The notes under the pieces: generated by a model
Told to the model about the DNA's origin: nothing
Database searches by the model: none
What the model saw: only the letters and a program-made list of their open reading frames with translations
NCBI RefSeq assembly: GCF_963082655.1
Contig: NC_081553.1
Coordinates: 191,707,732 to 191,771,731, forward strand
Reading direction: 5' to 3'
DNA length: 64,000 nt
Source of the DNA: Stomoxys calcitrans
Lineage: Eukaryota; Arthropoda; Insecta; Diptera; Muscidae
Shown: piece by piece, positions 1-9,743 of the stretch
Position numbering within the stretch: position 1 is the stretch's first letter
Layout of the letters: the number at the start of each line of letters is the position of its first letter
Translations under genes and position numbers: made by a program

Positions 1-359
1 GTGATCTGCCTCTGTTTCCGGGGAAGCGGCAGATCTGAAGGTCATGAATAGGCTTAAAATGGACTCTAAAGTCCCAACGGCTGTGTTGGTGGCAACAGAC
101 GGGAGCATGTTGTTCTCCGCCTTGCAGGTGTGGGCGTCTTGGCATCTGAAGTCGAGAGTAACGCTTCAAACGCCCAACCTGTCCTCAGACTAGCCAATGA
201 GGAAGAGACCGATATCCCAGAAGGGTGCACAGTTCGTCCCCAACCTATAGTTAAAAATGATGTCCGTTCCGTTCCGTTTCTGACTCAGACCGCGACAGTG
301 TCATTGAAACAGTTATTGTAGTCAATTCGAGAAATGAGGTCAGAGTGATGAGTATTCCA
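1..359. other. Unclassified left edge, possible coding relic
   Basis: An open stretch of 63 codons lies at 130-321 (+), but I do not recognise its protein and it has no clear start context or splice sites. It directly precedes a tandem array of LINE ORF2 fragments, so it could be a decayed piece of the same retroelement. No function is proposed. Confidence 0.3.
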
Positions 360-1127
360 TTTACTAAGAGTACAAAATAGTTGCCCTTTAATACTGCAAG
401 AGAGCCCCTGGTTATATACTATAGTTGTCAGACCTATAATGCTATATAGTGTTGTAGTCTGGTGGACTGCGCTTGAAAAGTCCACATATTGTTCAATACT
501 CAGCCGGATTCATTTACTGAGAGTACAAAATAGTTGCCCTTTAATACTGCAAGAGAGCCCCTGGCTATATACTATAGTTGTCAGACCTATAATGCTATAT
601 GGTGTTGTGGTCTGGTGGACTGCGCTTGAAAAGTCCACCTATTGTTCAATACTCAGCCGGATTCATTTACTAAAAGTACAAAATAGTTGGCCTTTAATAC
701 TGCAAGAGAGCCCCTGGGTATATACTATAGTTGTCAGACCTATAATGCTATATGGTGTTGTAGTCTGGTGGACTGCACTTGAAAAGTCCACCTATTGTTC
801 AATACTCAGCCGGATTCATTTACTGATAGTACAAAATAGTTGGCCTTTAATACTGCAAGAGAGAGCCCCTGGGTATATACTATAGTTGTCAGACCTATAA
901 TGCTATATGGTGTTGTGGTCTGGTGGACTGCACTTGAAAAGTCCACCTATTGTTTAATACTTAGCCGGATTCATTTACTGAGAGTACAAAATAGTTGCCC
1001 TTTAATACTGCAAGAGAGCCCCTGAGTATATACTATAGTTGTCAGACCTATAATGCTATATGGTGTTGTGGTCTGGTGGACTGCGCTTGAAAAGTCCACC
1101 TATTGGTTAATATTCAGCCGGATTCAA
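360..1127 (+). repeat. Tandem array, five copies of a 153-bp LINE segment
   Basis: The unit starts at 360, 513, 666, 819 and 974, giving periods of 153, 153, 153 and 155 bp. A 153-bp period is 51 codons, so the first four units read through in one frame. Each unit encodes a peptide containing MLYGVVVWWTALEKST, typical of the region just after the reverse transcriptase palm in non-LTR retrotransposons. The fourth unit has two extra bases (an additional GA near 860), which shifts the frame. Units differ at only a few positions, so the amplification looks fairly young. Confidence 0.9.
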
Positions 1128-1243
1128 AGGATGATTAGCTTGTGCATCACAGCTGCATTGAGGACGACAGCATCTGATGCATTGAATTTAATGCTACATC
1201 AAATGCCTCTCGAACACTGAGCGAGGAATATGAGGCTATAATG
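360..1243 (+). mobile_element. Non-LTR retrotransposon ORF2 fragment (LINE family 2)
   Basis: After the tandem array the reading continues at 1127-1218 as a peptide beginning QRMISLCITAALRTTASDAL, the usual continuation of a LINE ORF2 thumb region. A single-copy relative without amplification lies at 33124-33470. The element is truncated at both ends: no catalytic YxDD motif and no endonuclease are present here. It abuts a DINE-like repeat at about 1245. Confidence 0.75.
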
Positions 1244-1244
1244 G

Positions 1245-2561
1245 CATACACCCACCACCATAGGATGGGGGTATACTAATCTAGTTAATCCGTTTTTAGC
1301 AATTCGAAATATTCATCTAGGACCCTATACAGTATATATATTCTTGATCGTTTGAAAATTCTGATTCTTCCGTATGTCAAAATCACGATAGCTGTCGATC
1401 GCGTAGAGCTAGCCGCTTGAAATTTGAACGCGTAGATCTAGCCGCTTGAAATTTCGCACAGATACTTTATTTTGACCCCAACGACCTATGGGGATTGCGA
1501 TTGGCCCATATCGGTTCAGATCTGGATACAGCTCCCATATAAAACGATCTCCCGATTTGACTTCTTGAGCCCATGGAAGCCACAATTTTTGCCGAGTACG
1601 GTCCGAATCGTGCAAGAACCTGATATAGCTCCCATTAAAACCGATTTTCCGATTTGACGTCTTGAGCCCATGGATGCCACAATTTTTGTCCGGTCCAAAT
1701 CGGTGAAGAATCTGATATAGCTCCCATATAAACCGATCTCCCGCTTTAAATTCTTGAGCCCCTGGAAGCCTCAATTTTCATTCAATTTGGCTGAAATTTT
1801 GCACAAAGTATTCGATTATGACTCCCAACAACGGAGCCAAGTATGGGCAAAATCGATCTTTAACCAGATATAGCTCCCATTAAAACCGATCACCCGATTT
1901 GAGGTCTTGAGCCCATGGATGCCACAATTTTTGTCCGATTTGGCTGAAATTTTGAACAAAGTATTTTGTTACGACTTCCAACAACTGTGTCAAGTGCGGT
2001 CCAAATCGGTCAAGAACCTGATATAGTTCCCATATAAACCGATCTCCCGATTTGACTTCTTGAGCCCATGGATGCCACAATTTTTGTCCGATTTGGCTGA
2101 AATTTTGCACAAAGTATTCTGTTAGGACTTCCAACAACTGTGTCAAGTGCGGTCCAAATCGGTCAAGAACCTGATATAGCTCCCATATAAACCGATCTCC
2201 GGATTTGACCTCTTGAGCCCCTGGAAGCCTCAATTTTCATATGATTTGGCTGAAATTTTGCACAAAGTATTCGATTATGACTCCCAACAACGGAGCCAAG
2301 TATGGGTAAAATCGATCTATAACCTGATATAGCTCCCATTAAAACCGATCTCCCGATTTGACTTCCTGAGCCCCTGGAAGCCGCAATTTTTGCCCGATGT
2401 GGCTGAAATTTTGCACATAGTGTTCTCTTATGAATCTCAACAACTGCGCCAAGTACGGTCCAATTCGGTCTATAACTAGATATAGCTCCCATATTTTAGT
2501 AGAATTTATGGTGGTGGGTTCCCAAGATTCGGCCCGGCCAACGGCACGCTTTTACTTGTTT
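1245..2561 (-). mobile_element. DINE-1-like interspersed repeat
   Basis: The right end carries the family's 5' terminus in reverse (CGGCCCGGCC core, then TTTTACTTGTT) and the left end carries CCACCACCATAGGATGGGGG. Between them are about six tandem core units of roughly 150-165 bp, each with 'CCGATTTGGCTGAAATTTTGC' type and 'ATATAGCTCCCATATAAACC' type segments. This architecture (inverted subterminal motifs, tandem core, GAC-rich spacer) resembles Drosophila DINE-1/Helentron-associated elements; that classification is inference. The long open frames inside it are by-products of the repeats. Confidence 0.85.
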
Positions 2562-2562
2562 A

Positions 2563-3062
2563 GTCCTTGTCTTTCTCTTTAAAACGGCCCAAATGGAAAA
2601 GTTCAACGGATTGGCAACTGGACCGTTGAACAGCCACTGCGTGGACATAATTTAAGTGTGAAACATGGTTTTTAGCCATTTTTGGTTTACACGTGGTTTA
2701 TGTGACGATGCCGACTCTTCCTGGCTCGTCCATGGTCTAAGACCGAAATGTTTGAGTGCCAACGGCTCCAAAGCAGCTTTCAAAATGTTTTTCCGATATA
2801 ATGTCGCATTTAATTTGACGCCAGGCTCGACGAAAACGAAAATATGCCCATGGCATCTTTTGGGAAGGACAATTACTTTGGGTGGCCGTTCTTATGCTCA
2901 TATTTTTGTTCATGCGCTCGGTTATCATTTTGGGAGTTTACGAATTACACAGTTGGGAAATTTTTCACGTCAGTTAGTGTTACGTTCGGAAATACACCAC
3001 ATTCGTGCAAACGCAGTAACTCCTTTGCTCTTTCAAGTCTAAGTTTGTTTGCTAGGGTGTGA
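2563..3062 (-). pseudogene. Decayed mariner-like transposase fragment
   Basis: Read on the minus strand from 3062, the peptide includes ERAKELLRLHECGVFPNVTL, then after a stop FVNSQND, then in another frame GHIFVFVEPGVKLNATLYRK, KHFGLRPWTSQEESASSHK and, near the end, FNGPVANPLNFSIWAVLK. This is the DDE core of mariner-type transposases, in order: first Asp region, the VEPGVK strand, the usual QQDSAPSHKARVNQ segment, and the SPDANPLDFSIW segment. The second and third catalytic positions are changed (QQDSA has become QEESA, and SPDANPLD has become GPVANPLN). With several stops and frameshifts it is dead. Its end runs into a DINE-like repeat on each side. Confidence 0.8.
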
Positions 3063-3102
3063 GATTTGCTTTGGAACTCGTAATAATCTGTTTTGAGCTC
3101 TT

Positions 3103-4457
3103 TTTATACCCTCCACCATAGGATGGGGGTATACTAATTTCGTCATTCTGTTTGTAACTCCTCGAAATATTCGCCTAAGACCCCATAAAGCCTATAAATT
3201 CTTTCGTCCGTCCGACCGTCTGTCCGTCCGCCCGTCTGTCCGTCCGTCTATCCGTCCGTCCGTCCGTCTGTCCGTCCGTCTGTCCGTCCGTCTGTCTGTC
3301 CGTCCGTCTGTCTGTCCGTCCGTCTGTCTGTTCGTCCTTCCGTCTATCTGTCGACAGCACGCTAGCTTTCGAAAGAGTAAAGCTAGCCGCTTGAAATTTT
3401 GGACAAATTCTTCTCATTAGTGTAGGTCAGTTGAGATTGTAAATGGGCCATATACGTCAATAACCTGATATAACTGCCATAAAAACCGACCTTGGATTTT
3501 GACTTCTTGACAACTAGATCGTCTTGATCTTCAGGACATTTTAAGTCGATCTAGTCATGTTCCACCGTCTGTACGTCCGTCCGTCTGTCTGTCTGTCGCA
3601 AGCACGCTAACTTTCGAAGGAGTAAAGCTAGCCGCTTGAAATTTTGTACGAATACTTCCTATTAGTGTAGGTCGGTTGAGTTTGTAAATGGGCTATATCG
3701 GTTCATGTTTTGATATAGCTGCCATATAAACCGATCTTGACTTCTTGAGCCACTAGAGGGCACAATTCTTATCCGACTTGGCTGAAATTTTGCATTAGGT
3801 GTTTTGTTATGACTTCCAACATCTGTGCTAAGTATGGTTGAAATCGGTCCACACCCTGATATAGCTGTCATATAAACCGATCTAGGGTCTTGACTTCTTG
3901 AGCGTTTAAGGGGCGCAATTCCAATCCGATTTGGCTGAAATTTTGCACGATGTGTTAAGCTATTACTTCCAACTACTGTGCTAAGTATTTTTTAAACCGG
4001 TTCATAGCCTGATATAGCTGCCATATAAACCTACCTTGAATCTTGACTTCTTGAACCTATAGAGGGCGCAATTCTGCCTCTTCCGAATTGGCTGAAATTT
4101 CGCAAGACGTGTTTTGGTATGACTTCTAACAACTGTGCTAAGTAAGATTGCAATCGATCTATAACCTGATATAGCTGCCATATAAACCGATCTGGAATCT
4201 TGACTTCTTGGGCCTCCAGAGGGCGCAATTCTTACTCGAATTGGATGAAATTAAAAACAATGGATTCTACTATGATCTCCAACATTCAAATCAATTATGG
4301 TCCATAACTTGATATAGCTCCAGTAGCATAGAAATTCTTTTCTTTTATCCTTTGTTTGCCTAGAAGATATATCGGGAAAAGAACTCGACAAATGCGATCC
4401 ATGGCGGAGGGTATATAAGATTCGACTCGGCCGAACTTAGGATGCTTTTACTTGTTC
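3103..4457 (-). mobile_element. DINE-1-like interspersed repeat with CCGT/CTGT microsatellite
   Basis: It begins (3' end) with TATACCCTCCACCATAGGAT at about 3106 and ends with TTCGACTCGGCCGAA and TTTTACTTGTT near 4457. A (CCGT/CTGT)n stretch fills 3205-3355, and a second short one lies at 3570-3600 because the spacer and the following AAAGCTAGCCGCTTGAAATT block are duplicated. Core units with ATATAGCTGCCATATAAACC follow to about 4330. Confidence 0.88.
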
Positions 4458-5480
4458 TTAATTCAGCCTTCTACAATAGATAGCCCAGCCCAGCACGCTT
4501 CCCTAATGGCTTTCGCCTTATTTAGAGCCTTCTGCAACCCTTTGTTAGACTAACCGAGTTTACAATGGTGGTTACTGATTGCCCACAGTCTTGGGACTTA
4601 TAGACTTACGTGCGCCGTTCACCATCACCATCAATGTTCATCCCCTTTTTTGGGACTACTAGTGATGGTCCTGTTAATGTTTAGCACTTTTTCTACTAAG
4701 GCTGAAGTTAATATAAAGATTTTCAGATAAGCTGGTCAAACAAGACTTCCCATTTATATATCCTTCCGCTTATATACTCCAATACAAAGGAAACATCCAG
4801 TATATAATGCCTCAAAGATCTCAATGGAATTTCCCCACCATCCACGAGTAATGGTTTATTTCCTCTTGAAATCTACTTTTTTTTTGCACAAAATGAGGAA
4901 GCAGACTAAACAATTAGCATTGGTCATGCGACTCAAGTTAGTGACCCCTATTTGCATGTTAAGTATGTTCTCCAAAGATAGACATAGGCGTCAAAACAAG
5001 TGTTTTTGATTTTTATTGAAGAATTTTTAAGTTTTTTTTTGGATTTCTGATATGAAACATTAATTTTTTTTAACAAACGATAAGATTTGTTAAAATTCCC
5101 GAGATAATTATATAACCATCTCTATTAAATTGAAATGCTTAAACCAATTTTAATTGGTTGAGTGATAATAAATGTCTATTTTCACACCTCTCTATAATTT
5201 TGCGAATGAAAAGAAAACTGACCAAAAGCAAAACCAAACTGGGAATAGGCAGACAATAGTGCCATTATGGCAAGCTGTTTGCGGCAGAGACATTGAGATG
5301 GGTAACGATGAGTTATGGGTTAAAGTGGCTGTCAGTCCAAGTTAAGACAATGTTTGGCTTTGTTTAATAATAATTTTTTTTATACCATTAGGTGAAAGCT
5401 TTTGGGGCGAATGGAACCCACAACTAGAGCACAGATTATGTCACCAACTTGGCTACCGAGACTAATAGATGCATAAAATA
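4458..5480. other. Unique AT-rich DNA, no gene seen
   Basis: No convincing coding sequence, splice pair or repeat family could be recognised. Poly-T runs occur at about 4880 and 5030-5070. It is probably intronic or intergenic spacer between two DINE-like insertions. Confidence 0.6.
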
Positions 5481-6912
5481 AAACAAGTAAAAGTGTAACA
5501 AGTTCGGCGGGGCCGAATCTTGGGAACCCACCACCATGGATTCTGCTAAAAATTTATACAAAATAAATTTAGTTGAAGGACATAATTTTATTCTACATAC
5601 CAAACTTCTGTCAAACCAGCAAAAATTTAAGCTTCTAAGAACCGAACAAGGATGATCGAGAGATCGGTTTACAATATATTGGAGCTATATCAGGCTTCTA
5701 AGAACCGAACAAGGATGATCGAGAGATCGGTTTACAATATATTGGAGCTATATCAGGTTATAGAACGATTTGGACGTCAAAACAGAACACCACATTCGAA
5801 ATTTCAGCCAAATCGGGCCGTACTCGGCACAGTTGTTGGAAGTCATAACAGAACATCAAATGCAAAATTTCAGCCAAATCGTTCAAAAATTGCTGCTTGT
5901 AAGGACTCAAGATGTCAAATTGTGAGATGGGTTTATATGGCAGCTATATCAGGTTATTGGCCCATTTAGACCGAACTTGGTCCAGTTGTGGGAAATCATA
6001 ACAGAACACTGCGTGCAAAATTTCAGCCAAATTGGGCAAAACTTGCGGCCTCCAGGGACTCAGGAAGTCAAATCGGGGGATCGGTTTATATGGGAGCTAT
6101 ATCAGGTTCTTGGCCGATTTGGACTGTACTTGACACAATTGTTGGAAGTCTTAACGGAACACCACATGCAAAATTTCAGCCAAATCGGACAAAAACATCG
6201 GCTTGTAAGGGCTCAAGAAGTATAATCGGGAGATCGGTTTATATGGGAGCTATGTCAGGTTATAGACCGATTTAGACCTGTATTTGACACAATTGTTGAA
6301 AGTCATAACAGAACACTATGTTAGAAATTTCAGCCAAATCGAACAAAAATTGTGGCTTCCATGGGCTCTAGAAGTGAAATTGGGAGATCGGTTTATATGG
6401 GAGCTATATCAGGTTATAGACCGATTTGGACTGCACTTAACACAGTTGTTGGAAGCCATAGCGGAACACCACATGAAAAATTTAAGCTAAATCGGACAAA
6501 ACTTGCGGCTTTTAAAGTCTCAAGAAGTCAAATCGGGAGATCGGTTTATATGGGAGCTATGTCAGGTTATAGACCGATTTAGACCCGTACTTGATACAAT
6601 TGTTGAAAGTCATAACAGAACTCTATGTTTGAAATTTCAGCTAATCGAACAAAAATTGTGGCTTCCATGGGCTCAAGAAGTCAAATCGGGAGATCGGTTT
6701 ATATGGGAGCTATATCAGGTTCTTGACCGATTTAAACAGTTGTTGGAAATCATAATCGAACACTATGTGCAAAACATCAGCCAAATCGGACAAAAATTGT
6801 GGCTTCCATGGGCTCAAGAAGTGAAATCGAGAGATCGGTTCATATGGGAGCTATATCCAGATCTGAACCAATATTGCCCATTTGCAGTCCCCAATGACCT
6901 ACATCAATATTA

Positions 6913-9070
6913 GGTTAGGTTAGGGTTAGGTTGTAAAGAGGGTGCAGATATTAATCTGCCTCATGACACTATGGGCATACACCTAAACCGGCTTGTTGTG
7001 CGCTCTAAAAACTAAAAAGTAACCCCTTAAAAGAAAACTTTAAGTTAGCAATTCCGTGCTACGTACAAAATCCTTAATTGTTTTCAAAACCACTCCCCTA
7101 AGTTGGTTCATGTCTGGTATTGTGTCTCCACCTAAGTGCCAGTATCTGTTAGCCGTGAAAGCCGGGCAATGACAAAGGAAATACTCCAACGTCTCATCAT
7201 CTTCCCCGCATGCCCTACACATGCTATCACTTGCCGCGCCTATTTGACATAAGTGAGCTCGTAGTCCTAGGTATCCCGTTATGATACCAATAGCTATGCT
7301 GATTTCCTTCTTGCTTCCTTTCAGTAATAGCCTCGTCTTCTTACGATCTGGATTCCCCCATAGGATTTTCGCCGTCCTACCGACCGTTTCGCTGTTCCAC
7401 AATGTTGCATGCGCATTCGTCGTCCACTCCCTTAACTCGGACTGCGTCGACCCGAAAGGCTTCTGGTTGACCAAGTTTATTGACGGCAGTCCTCTTGCCT
7501 TCACCGCCAAATGGTCTGCTCTTTCATTTCTCCTTACTCTGTTATGGCCCGAGGAGGCCACCGTAGCGCAGAGGTTAGCATGTCCGCCTATGACGCTGAA
7601 CGCCTGGGTTCGAATCCTGGCGAGACCAAAAAAAAGTTTTTTTCGCCGTGGTTTTCCCCTCCTTATGCTGTCGCACTGCGGCACGCCGTTCGGACTTGGC
7701 TATAAAAATCAGGTCCCTTCCCATTGAGCTTAAACTTGAATCGGACTGCACTCATTGATATGTGAGATGTTTGCCCTTGTTCCTTAGTGGAATGTTCATG
7801 GGCAAAATTTGCATTTGAATTTGCTGTTATGGCCCGGCACTCAAAATATGGGGATTTTGCCATCCTCAAAGAAGGCGTTAATCTTCTTCTTACACTGCAA
7901 GACTGTTGGTGATCTTACCGTCCTGGTTGTTATTGCCCTTATGGCAATTTTACTGTCGGTAAAGATGTTTTGACTCGACGTCCTCGCGTTAGCATCACAC
8001 CACTTCACGCATTCCGTGATCGCCCGGATCTCCGCCTGCAGGAGCGTATTATGGTCAGGCAGTCTAAAACAGATTTCAATCCCTTGGTTCTCAATGTAAA
8101 CCCCCAGGCCCACTCTGTCCTCTAGCTTTGATCCATCCGTGTAACATAATCTTCTAGATGGCAATACTAGGGTTCCGTCAATCCAAGACTGTGTCGATGG
8201 CAGCAGTGCCTAGCACTCGACTTCAAGGTTCATCTCAAGTATCTGATCGGAAACCTCTTCCCTTCCTTCGAGGTTTCCCATCGTCGCCTCGATTATACCG
8301 ATATGGTATGAGCTGTTCCCATTCTCAATCTATTCTCCCATCGCCTAAAGTCTCATAGCCGCAGTGGCTGCCTCACACTTAATCTGTATGTCAATGGGTC
8401 GGATATCTAGAATAGTCTCCAGTGGGCTAGTGGGCGTGGTCCTCATCGCTCCGCCTATGCCAAGACAACATGTTCTCTGAATCTGTTGTATGGTCCTTAT
8501 GTTGCACTTTTTCTCCATATCAGTCCACCAAACTACTGAGGCGTAAGTAAGTATTGGTCTTATCACGCTCCTGTAGGGCCAGTGGACTATCCTCGAATTC
8601 AGGCCCCATTTCGAGCCTACGGCCCGTCTACATAGTACCTAACATCTGTGAGCCTTCTCAGTACACTTCTGATCTGTGAGCCTTCTCAGTACGCTTCTTG
8701 GCAGATTTCGAAATCGTCTTATTGAGGAAACGTGGTGCGTTAAATTGGCCCACCTTCGTCTTCCTCGTGAACAGGCATATTTCAGTCTTCTCTGGGTTAA
8801 CATTGAGACCTCTGGGTCCAGCCCAGTCATATGCCATATGCAAGACCCTTTCGGTCCTTCTGCATAGCTCGCTCGGATCCTTACCCCTTAGAAGTATTAT
8901 AACATCATCTGCGTAGCACACGGGTTAATATCCCTCCTTAGTCAGCATCCGTAATAGGTCATTTATGGTGGTCACTCATAGGAGTGGCGATAAAATGCCC
9001 CCCTGTGGAGTGCCCTGTGACATTTTTTTTCCTTATATTTATGCCATGAGACACACAATTTATACAACAC
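6913..9070 (-). mobile_element. LINE copy A (RNase H-bearing non-LTR retrotransposon), 5'-truncated
   Basis: Minus-strand order: RT palm with CYADDV near 8920-8905, thumb with PILTYASVVWW near 8555, RNase H with YTDGSKLED near 8140, AEIRAI and FTDSKIAIRA, then after a SINE insertion ERADHLAVKARGL, and a C-terminal zinc knuckle CRACGEDDETLEYFLCHC near 7220-7165. An RNase H domain after RT places it in the I/R1/LOA side of the non-LTR tree; exact clade is inference. Frames are broken around 8640-8920. The 3' end at 6913 is a short (AACCT)n tail. Flanks share (A)CCAATATTA-like bases (ATCAATATTA left, ACCAATATTA right), a plausible target-site duplication. The 5' end is lost inside RT. Confidence 0.88.
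7552..7823 (+). mobile_element. tRNA-derived SINE inserted in LINE copy A
   Basis: An A box (TAGCGCAGAGG, 7564-7574) and B box (GGTTCGAATCC, 7607-7617) sit in a tRNA-like head, followed by a body ending in TGTTCATGGGCAAAATTTGC. A 13-bp direct repeat CTGTTATGGCCCG flanks it (7539-7551 and 7824-7836). The same LINE position in copy B (about 35690-35700) has the site once and unbroken, which proves insertion. RNA polymerase III promotion is expected for the family, not shown here. Confidence 0.92.
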
Positions 9071-9295
9071 TTAATACCAATATTAAGTATCTGTGCATAA
9101 TTTCAAGCGGCCAGCGTTACGCGTTCGACCGCTATCGTGATTTCGACAGATCGGCGAACGGACATGGCTAGATCGACTCAGAATGTCGAGACGATCGAGA
9201 ATATACTTTATGGGGTCCTAGATCCATATTTCGAGGTGTTACAAACGGAATGACTAGGTTAGTATACCCCATCCAATGGTGGTGGGTATAAAAAG

Positions 9296-9743
9296 AAAAC
9301 TTGCATGGAATTAATATTCGAAAAAAATCTATGAGAGTGTGAGCTTCAAAGGAAATTTCACAACATTAGAATACAAAATTTCCATAAAATTAAATTTTTA
9401 TAAAATTTTTCCATAGAAATCACATTTTGGTAAAATTGTTCATTAAAAAGAAATTTAAACCCTCCCTTATATCCCAAGATAAGCAGGTATGAATGTACCA
9501 AGTTTTTGTATTATGATTAACTTAAAATAGACCATTGGTCAGAGTAAAAGAAAAAAACCTTTGAAGTCTTTGAGTAGCACAGTATTAAGAAAATCTTTTT
9601 TTTGTTGTCTTTAAGGGTCAATGCTTTACTTTTTTTGCAGCGAAGAGATGAGCCTTTTTCTGGTAAAAAATGGAAAACTTTCCCATTTAGAACTTTTTCA
9701 ATGTAGTGGAACACAGTGGTAGAGTATTTCTTTAAATGATTGT
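9296..9743. other. AT-rich spacer, no gene seen
   Basis: No coding sequence recognised. Short degenerate repeats of AAATTTCCATAAAATTAAA type occur at 9350-9460. It separates a DINE-like repeat from the satellite array. Confidence 0.5.

Larger units (their letters stand above)
5483..9295 (+). mobile_element. DINE-1-like repeat split by a LINE insertion
   Basis: The 5' part (5483-6912) starts with AACAAGTAAAAGTG and GGCGGGGCCGAATC and runs through about eight core units. The 3' part (9071-9295) starts with AGTATCTGTGCATAATTTCA and ends GGTGGTGGGTATAAAAA. The junctions join perfectly onto the undisturbed order seen at 59600-59660 (CCTACATCAATACTAAGT then TTCTGTGCAAAATTTC). The two parts are therefore one element, opened by the LINE at 6913-9070. 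Confidence 0.88.

Noticed and set aside
1409..2492. Several 100-codon frames in DINE-like repeats (repeated SGDRFIWELYQV or GRSVYMGAISGY)
   Set aside because: They recur in every DINE-like copy in both frames because core units lack stops; no domain or conserved start.
2665..3042. Plus-strand 125-codon open frame as a novel gene
   Set aside because: The opposite strand reads a degraded mariner-like transposase over the same interval.
7556..7625. A tRNA gene with good A and B boxes
   Set aside because: It is the head of a SINE: same sequence occurs many times, followed by the same body, with target duplications.
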